Part shown: positions 6,606 to 9,458 of the stretch, in pieces
Numbering within the stretch: the stretch's first letter is position 1
Layout: each line of letters begins with the position of its first letter
Assembly: GCA_027346205.1 (NCBI GenBank)
Contig: DAIESR010000039.1
Location: 1-9,458 of the forward strand
DNA length: 9,458 nt
Direction: 5' to 3'
DNA from: Beijerinckiaceae bacterium
Lineage (GTDB): Bacteria; Pseudomonadota; Alphaproteobacteria; Rhizobiales; Beijerinckiaceae
The notes under the pieces: generated by a model
The model's database searches: none
What the model was told of the DNA's origin: nothing
Seen by the model: only the letters and a program-made list of their open reading frames with translations
Made by a program: the position numbers and the translations under genes

Positions 6606-7598
6606 GTGATATCTTCGCACGATGCTAGGCTCCGCTCCGTCATTGTTGGGCTAGGCTGTTATCTGCCGTCGCGCATTCTGAGCAATGCCGACCTCGAAAA
6701 AACCTTGGACACCACCGATGAATGGATTGTGCAGCGCACCGGCATAAGGCAGCGCCACATCGCGGGGGAAGAGGAGCGAACTTCGACGCTTGGGCTCAAA
6801 GCCGCGCGCGCGGCGCTGGCCGATGCCGGTCTGAACGCCGACGACATCGATCTCGTAATCGTCGCCACGTCCACGCCCGATTATACTTTTCCCGCGGTCG
6901 CGACGCAGATCCAGGCGGGGCTCGGCATGCTGGGCGGGGTCGCCTTCGATCTGCAGGCGGTTTGCTCTGGTTTCGTCTTCGCGGTGGCGACAGCGGATAA
7001 ATTCCTTGTCTCCGGCTCGCATCGGCGGGCACTGGTGATCGGCGCCGAAACCTTCTCGCGGATTCTCGATTGGAACGACCGCGCGACTTGCGTCCTCTTC
7101 GGCGATGGCGCCGGCGCCGTAATTCTCGAGGCCCGCGAAGGCAATGGAACCACTGCCGACCGTGGCGTGCTGACCACGCATCTGCGTTCGGACGGGCGCC
7201 ATCGCGATAAGCTCTATGTCGATGGCGGACCGTCTTCGACCCGGACAACGGGCCATCTGAGGATGGAGGGAAGGGAAGTCTTTCGCCATGCGGTTTCGAT
7301 GGTGACCGATGTCGTCCAAGCGGCTTTCGCGAGCACCGGGACGACGGCGGAGGATCTCGATTGGTTTGTCCCGCATCAGGCGAACCGGCGAATCATCGAT
7401 GCTTCAGCTGAAAAGCTCGGCATAGCGAGCGAGAAAGTGGTGACGACGGTCGATCTGCACGGCAATACGTCGGCGGCATCTGTGCCCCTCGCGCTTTGTG
7501 TCGCCCGCAATGACGGTCGCATCAAGCCCGGCGATCTCGTGATGATCGAAGCCATGGGAGGCGGCTTCACATGGGGGGCGGCCCTGATTCGCTGGTGA
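6606..7598 (+). CDS. fabH: 3-oxoacyl-ACP synthase III (beta-ketoacyl-ACP synthase III)
   Basis: FabH condenses acetyl-CoA with malonyl-ACP to begin fatty-acid chains. The Cys-His-Asn triad is complete: VCSGF (Cys120), [10 protein letters not shown] (His257) and [10 protein letters not shown] (Asn287), and the His-Asn spacing of 30 residues equals that of E. coli FabH (244 and 274). Other family marks are [10 protein letters not shown] at the N-terminus, [16 protein letters not shown], and [10 protein letters not shown]. From GTG at 6606 the product is 330 residues, close to the usual 317-330. That start has CGGA 8 bases upstream. There is no in-frame ATG near the expected N-terminus; TTG at 6555 or 6588 are alternatives that would add 17 or 6 residues. 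The start is therefore the uncertain part of this call. It follows plsX by 80 bases. No clear terminator follows. Confidence 0.94.
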   Translation: MISSHDARLRSVIVGLGCYLPSRILSNADLEKTLDTTDEWIVQRTGIRQRHIAGEEERTSTLGLKAARAALADAGLNADDIDLVIVATSTPDYTFPAVATQIQAGLGMLGGVAFDLQAVCSGFVFAVATADKFLVSGSHRRALVIGAETFSRILDWNDRATCVLFGDGAGAVILEAREGNGTTADRGVLTTHLRSDGRHRDKLYVDGGPSSTRTTGHLRMEGREVFRHAVSMVTDVVQAAFASTGTTAEDLDWFVPHQANRRIIDASAEKLGIASEKVVTTVDLHGNTSAASVPLALCVARNDGRIKPGDLVMIEAMGGGFTWGAALIRW

Positions 7599-7643
7599 GG
7601 AGAATACACGGCAGAGCTTGTGCTTTGATCGCCGATGTCGCTG

Positions 7644-7666
7644 ATTTGCGATGAAATTTGCGATGA
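7644..7666 (+). repeat. Tandem direct repeat, unit ATTTGCGATGA
   Basis: ATTTGCGATGA occurs at 7644-7654 and again at 7656-7666, so the period is 12 bases. It lies 46 bases after the fabH stop codon. The copies are identical over 11 bases. Function is unknown; it could be a tandem duplication or a pair of protein sites on nearly the same helix face. Confidence 0.5.
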
Positions 7667-7831
7667 TCTGTGTGCTTCGACGCCGATGATATTGATTTGG
7701 CATTTTATTTGTACGAAAGTTGAGCGGGAATAGAGCCCTCCATTGGTATATCCGGGTTATCGTAAAATATTGGCACAGCTTAAGCGTCACTGTGGATCTT
7801 CTGGTCTCGTCCTTTTGGCATATCAGATACG

Positions 7832-7880
7832 TCCAATGTCTAAAGATACCCTCCAATGTCTAAACTATTGGAAATGTCTA
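7832..7880 (+). repeat. Short tandem repeats with TCCAATGTCTAAA unit
   Basis: TCCAATGTCTAAA is repeated exactly at 7832-7844 and 7852-7864 (period 20), and the core ATGTCTA recurs at 7874-7880 (offset 18). The third copy runs directly into the half copy of the dispersed palindrome. The second unit also takes part in an inverted pair TCCAAT / ATTGGA (7852-7857 and 7867-7872). Confidence 0.55.
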
Positions 7881-7902
7881 TCAACTTTTTCGGGACAGCT
7901 CT
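7876..7902 (+). repeat. Dispersed palindromic element, partial copy 3 (right half)
   Basis: The 27 bases from GTCTATCAACTTTTTCGG to CAGCTCT match the right half of copy 1 (668 onwards pattern GTCGATCAACTTTTCCGG, then ACAAGCTCT) with two substitutions and one deleted base. The left arm is missing or replaced by the short tandem repeats, so this looks like a decayed copy. Confidence 0.6.
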
Positions 7903-8023
7903 CGTGACGCTGAGGATTGCTACGGATAGCTTGGTTCGGATTCATCTTCATCATCGCTGGTGCTGTTTTTCCGTGAAGCCATGTTTGTGACCTGCCACAG
8001 TGTTTTCCGGTTATTGACATAAA

Positions 8024-8112
8024 GTGATGCGTGTGCCGCTCGGATTTTTTCGGCGAGAACCTATTGCTGGTCGTGGCCGCTCTAGGGAGAATGCTGGGCA
8101 GACACGCATCAC
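8024..8112. repeat. 11-bp perfect inverted repeat with 67-base interior
   Basis: GTGATGCGTGT (8024-8034) and ACACGCATCAC (8102-8112) are exact reverse complements. The interior has further weak pairing (CTCG with CGAG around 8039-8056) but no T-run after the right arm. TTGACA at 8014-8019 sits just before the left arm, without a good -10 at 16-18 bases. A related half, CAGATGCGTATC, lies about 30 bases further on. Confidence 0.5.
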
Positions 8113-8270
8113 GCGAGAGTATTGGTTTTTCGGAGCAAATACAGGCAGATGCGTATCCTGATTGAAAAGTTGATTTGACTTAATTGGATGTAATCGGCGC
8201 GACATGGCTGCCGGAGGGATAGATTTCTTCTCTTAATTCTCTTCCAACGAGAGCTTTATAGAGCAACAGC

Positions 8271-8657
8271 ATGAATGGAACTGATTTTTCAATGGCTGCG
8301 GACAAAGACGAGCAACTCAAAGTGACCGAGTCCAAGGGGCAGGATCGGGCGCGTACCGTGACGCGCGTTGATCTTGCTGAAGCGGTCTATCAGCAAGTCG
8401 GCCTTTCGCGAAAGGAATCGGCTGCTCTCGTCGAAATGGTGCTGGACGAGGTGATGGACCAACTTGTCGCCGGCGAAGCGGTCAAGCTCTCCTCCTTCGG
8501 CTCGTTCGTGATTCGCCACAAACGGGAGCGTCTCGGACGTAATCCGAAGACCGGAGTGGAAGTTCCGATCACCGAACGGCGCGTCCTCGTGTTCAAACCG
8601 TCGAATTTGCTGAAGGCCAAGATCAATACCCATGCGGGCAAGATCGACGAGGAATGA
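8271..8657 (+). CDS. ihfA: Integration host factor alpha subunit
   Basis: IhfA pairs with IhfB to bind and sharply bend DNA in nucleoid organisation, transcription and recombination. The 128-residue product is a full HU/IHF-fold protein: [20 protein letters not shown] (30-49) forms the helical dimer part, [25 protein letters not shown] (71-95) the beta-saddle and arm with the DNA-intercalating proline (Pro92), and [19 protein letters not shown] the C-terminal part. ITERRV and the GRNPKTG tip fit the alpha subunit and not HU. The N-terminus has about 25 extra residues that are charged and not conserved. ATG 8271 has no clear ribosome binding site; ATG 8292 (8 codons later, in frame) is a reasonable alternative start. 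It is followed at 82 bases by a MerR-type gene, an arrangement I recall as common in Hyphomicrobiales. Confidence 0.94.
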   Translation: MNGTDFSMAADKDEQLKVTESKGQDRARTVTRVDLAEAVYQQVGLSRKESAALVEMVLDEVMDQLVAGEAVKLSSFGSFVIRHKRERLGRNPKTGVEVPITERRVLVFKPSNLLKAKINTHAGKIDEE

Positions 8658-8739
8658 GGCGGGCTTGACATGACCGTCCCCGTTTGCGCGCAAAGCGGAT
8701 CTCGGCAAGGACAGAGCTCGTAAAGGACGAGAATCGCGC

Positions 8740-9303
8740 ATGGAGAAAAGTGCCCAGGCGTTCAGGACGATCAGCGAGGTCGCGCAGGATCTCGAGTTGC
8801 CGCAGCATGTCCTGCGTTTCTGGGAGACGCGCTTCGTTCAAATCCGGCCGTTGAAGCGCGGTGGTGGTCGTCGCTATTACCGGCCGGAGGATATCGATCT
8901 TCTGCGCGCGATCCGCCAGCTTCTTTATGGCGAAGGCTATACGATCAAGGGTGTCCAGAAGATTTTGAAGGAGCAGGGCGCCCGAACCGTCTCCGCGTCC
9001 TATGGTGGAGAAGGAGCTGCGCCACCCGCTGTCGTCGGGCTGTGGGAAGAGCAGCCTGATTATGAGGATGAGGAATCCGACGGAGATGACCTTGGCGTGC
9101 CGACGGCGCGCGATGAGGCGCATCCCGAAGATATCGGCGCGGTGCCGCAGGCGATCCCACGAACCGAAGCTCAGAATACGCCCGTCGCGCTTGGCGCCTT
9201 GCCAAGGTCCGCGTTCGCGCCTGCCGATTACGAATCCTTGCGAGAAATATTGGGGGAACTCGTCGAATGCAGCCGCATTCTCGATGCGGCACGTGGTGGA
9301 TGA
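8740..9303 (+). CDS. MerR-family transcriptional regulator
   Basis: MerR proteins are dimeric activators that bind operators inside stretched promoters. The 187-residue product has a winged helix-turn-helix of the family at 10-79: [20 protein letters not shown] (10-29), then a loop, [22 protein letters not shown] (41-62) with the typical R-R-Y-Y wing, and [13 protein letters not shown]. The rest lacks the cysteine ligands of metal sensors and the long dimerisation helix of drug sensors; it has an acidic stretch ([11 protein letters not shown], around 107-117) and a proline/alanine-rich linker, then a short helical C-terminus ([21 protein letters not shown]). The ligand is unknown. AAAGGA lies 12 bases before the ATG, a long spacing, but no better start is seen. 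It follows ihfA closely and is probably co-transcribed with it; no operator is visible in between. Confidence 0.88.
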   Translation: MEKSAQAFRTISEVAQDLELPQHVLRFWETRFVQIRPLKRGGGRRYYRPEDIDLLRAIRQLLYGEGYTIKGVQKILKEQGARTVSASYGGEGAAPPAVVGLWEEQPDYEDEESDGDDLGVPTARDEAHPEDIGAVPQAIPRTEAQNTPVALGALPRSAFAPADYESLREILGELVECSRILDAARGG

Positions 9304-9319
9304 TGTGGCGACAGGCGCG

Positions 9320-9348
9320 TTGCGGTCGCCGACGCCTTTCTCTATAAG
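9320..9348 (+). promoter_or_regulatory. Likely promoter of tRNA-Pro
   Basis: TTGCGG (9320-9325) and TATAAG (9343-9348) are spaced 17 bases apart and match the sigma-70 consensus at 4 of 6 and 5 of 6 positions. Transcription would begin near 9355, just before the mature 5' end of the tRNA at 9358. It lies after the MerR stop codon, so the tRNA need not depend on the upstream genes. Confidence 0.55.
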
Positions 9349-9357
9349 ACCGATAGT

Positions 9358-9435
9358 CGGAGTGTAGCGCAGCCCGGTTAGCGCACTAGTCTGGGGGACT
9401 AGGGGTCGTGGGTTCGAATCCCGCCACTCCGACCA
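9358..9435 (+). tRNA. tRNA-Pro, anticodon GGG
   Basis: A complete cloverleaf can be drawn. The acceptor arm CGGAGTG (9358-9364) pairs with CACTCCG (9425-9431), followed by discriminator A and an encoded CCA (9433-9435). The D-arm is GCGC / GCGC around AGCCCGGTTA. The anticodon arm CTAGT / ACTAG encloses loop CTGGGGG, so the anticodon at 9393-9395 is GGG, reading proline codon CCC and by wobble CCU. The T-arm is GTGGG-TTCGAAT-CCCGC. The acceptor stem beginning with C-G is characteristic of prokaryotic proline tRNAs. The window ends 23 bases later in a short T-run that could belong to a terminator beyond it. Confidence 0.96.
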
Positions 9436-9458
9436 TTTCCATTCAATCTCGAGTTTTT

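Larger units (their letters stand above)
7599..8270. other. Long AT-richer intergenic region between fabH and ihfA
   Basis: These 672 bases contain no gene I can support and are visibly richer in A and T than the flanking genes. They hold short direct repeats (7644-7666 and 7832-7864), an 8-bp inverted repeat bounding 7783-7911, a half copy of the dispersed palindrome (7876-7902) and an 11-bp inverted repeat (8024-8034 with 8102-8112). A 64-codon minus-strand frame (8205-8011) is of unknown identity. The ihfA promoter must be in the last part; TTAATT (8233) and TTATAG (8256) are spaced 17 bases apart but match consensus poorly. Confidence 0.6.

Noticed and set aside
7404..7856. 150-codon minus-strand frame over the end of fabH
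   Set aside because: Half of it is antisense to fabH and the rest runs through the repeat region; no family resemblance.
8175..8203. TTGACT at 8175 as the -35 box of ihfA
   Set aside because: The hexamer 17 bases downstream is CGCGAC, unlike a -10 box; other spacings were no better.
8011..8205. 64-codon minus-strand frame in the fabH-ihfA gap
   Set aside because: It contains both arms of the 11-bp inverted repeat and has no recognisable motif, so it was not called as a gene; a remnant of something cannot be excluded.
9358..9458. tRNA-Pro 3' end as an integration site for a mobile element
   Set aside because: tRNA ends are common integration sites, but only 23 bases follow and no integrase or duplicated tRNA end is visible.

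Overview
The window looks like an ordinary chromosomal stretch of an alphaproteobacterium of the order Hyphomicrobiales (Rhizobiales). The case rests on GC-rich coding sequence, a CBP3-type ubiquinol-cytochrome c chaperone, an RR-type proton-pumping pyrophosphatase, and the gene order bamE / cbp3 / yceD-plsX-fabH-ihfA-merR-tRNA-Pro, which I recall as conserved in that order. The dispersed palindromes between genes make me lean towards Beijerinckiaceae or a relative, but that is a guess from memory and not shown by the sequence.

Layout. 1-402 is the 3' part of thiL (thiamine-monophosphate kinase). 403-753 is a non-coding stretch filled with three successive palindromes. 754-2886 is hppA, a K+-independent H+-pumping pyrophosphatase, followed by a clear intrinsic terminator (2928-2959). 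2960-3280 holds no recognised gene. bamE (outer-membrane assembly lipoprotein) lies on the minus strand at 3784-3281 and diverges from the plus-strand series that starts with the CBP3-family chaperone (4106-4648). The stop of that gene overlaps the start of yceD/DUF177 (4645-5226). Then come plsX (5458-6525) and fabH (6606-7598), the two enzymes that link acyl-ACP supply to phospholipid and fatty-acid synthesis. A 672-bp AT-richer gap (7599-8270) follows, then ihfA (8271-8657), a MerR-type regulator (8740-9303) and tRNA-Pro(GGG) (9358-9435) with its own promoter.

How the genes fit together. plsX and fabH share the acyl-ACP pool that starts phospholipid and fatty-acid chains. BamE serves outer-membrane biogenesis, so envelope functions are grouped. 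CBP3 assists assembly of the cytochrome bc1 complex, and HppA adds a PPi-driven proton pump, so two bioenergetic genes are present. IhfA and the MerR protein are DNA-binding regulators.

No new enzyme system, phage, CRISPR array or insertion sequence is visible. What deserves a second look is non-coding: a palindromic element with two full copies in the same relative orientation 53-56 nt upstream of hppA and bamE and further fragments elsewhere, a separate long hairpin just ahead of the plsX ribosome binding site, and the repeat-rich fabH-ihfA gap.
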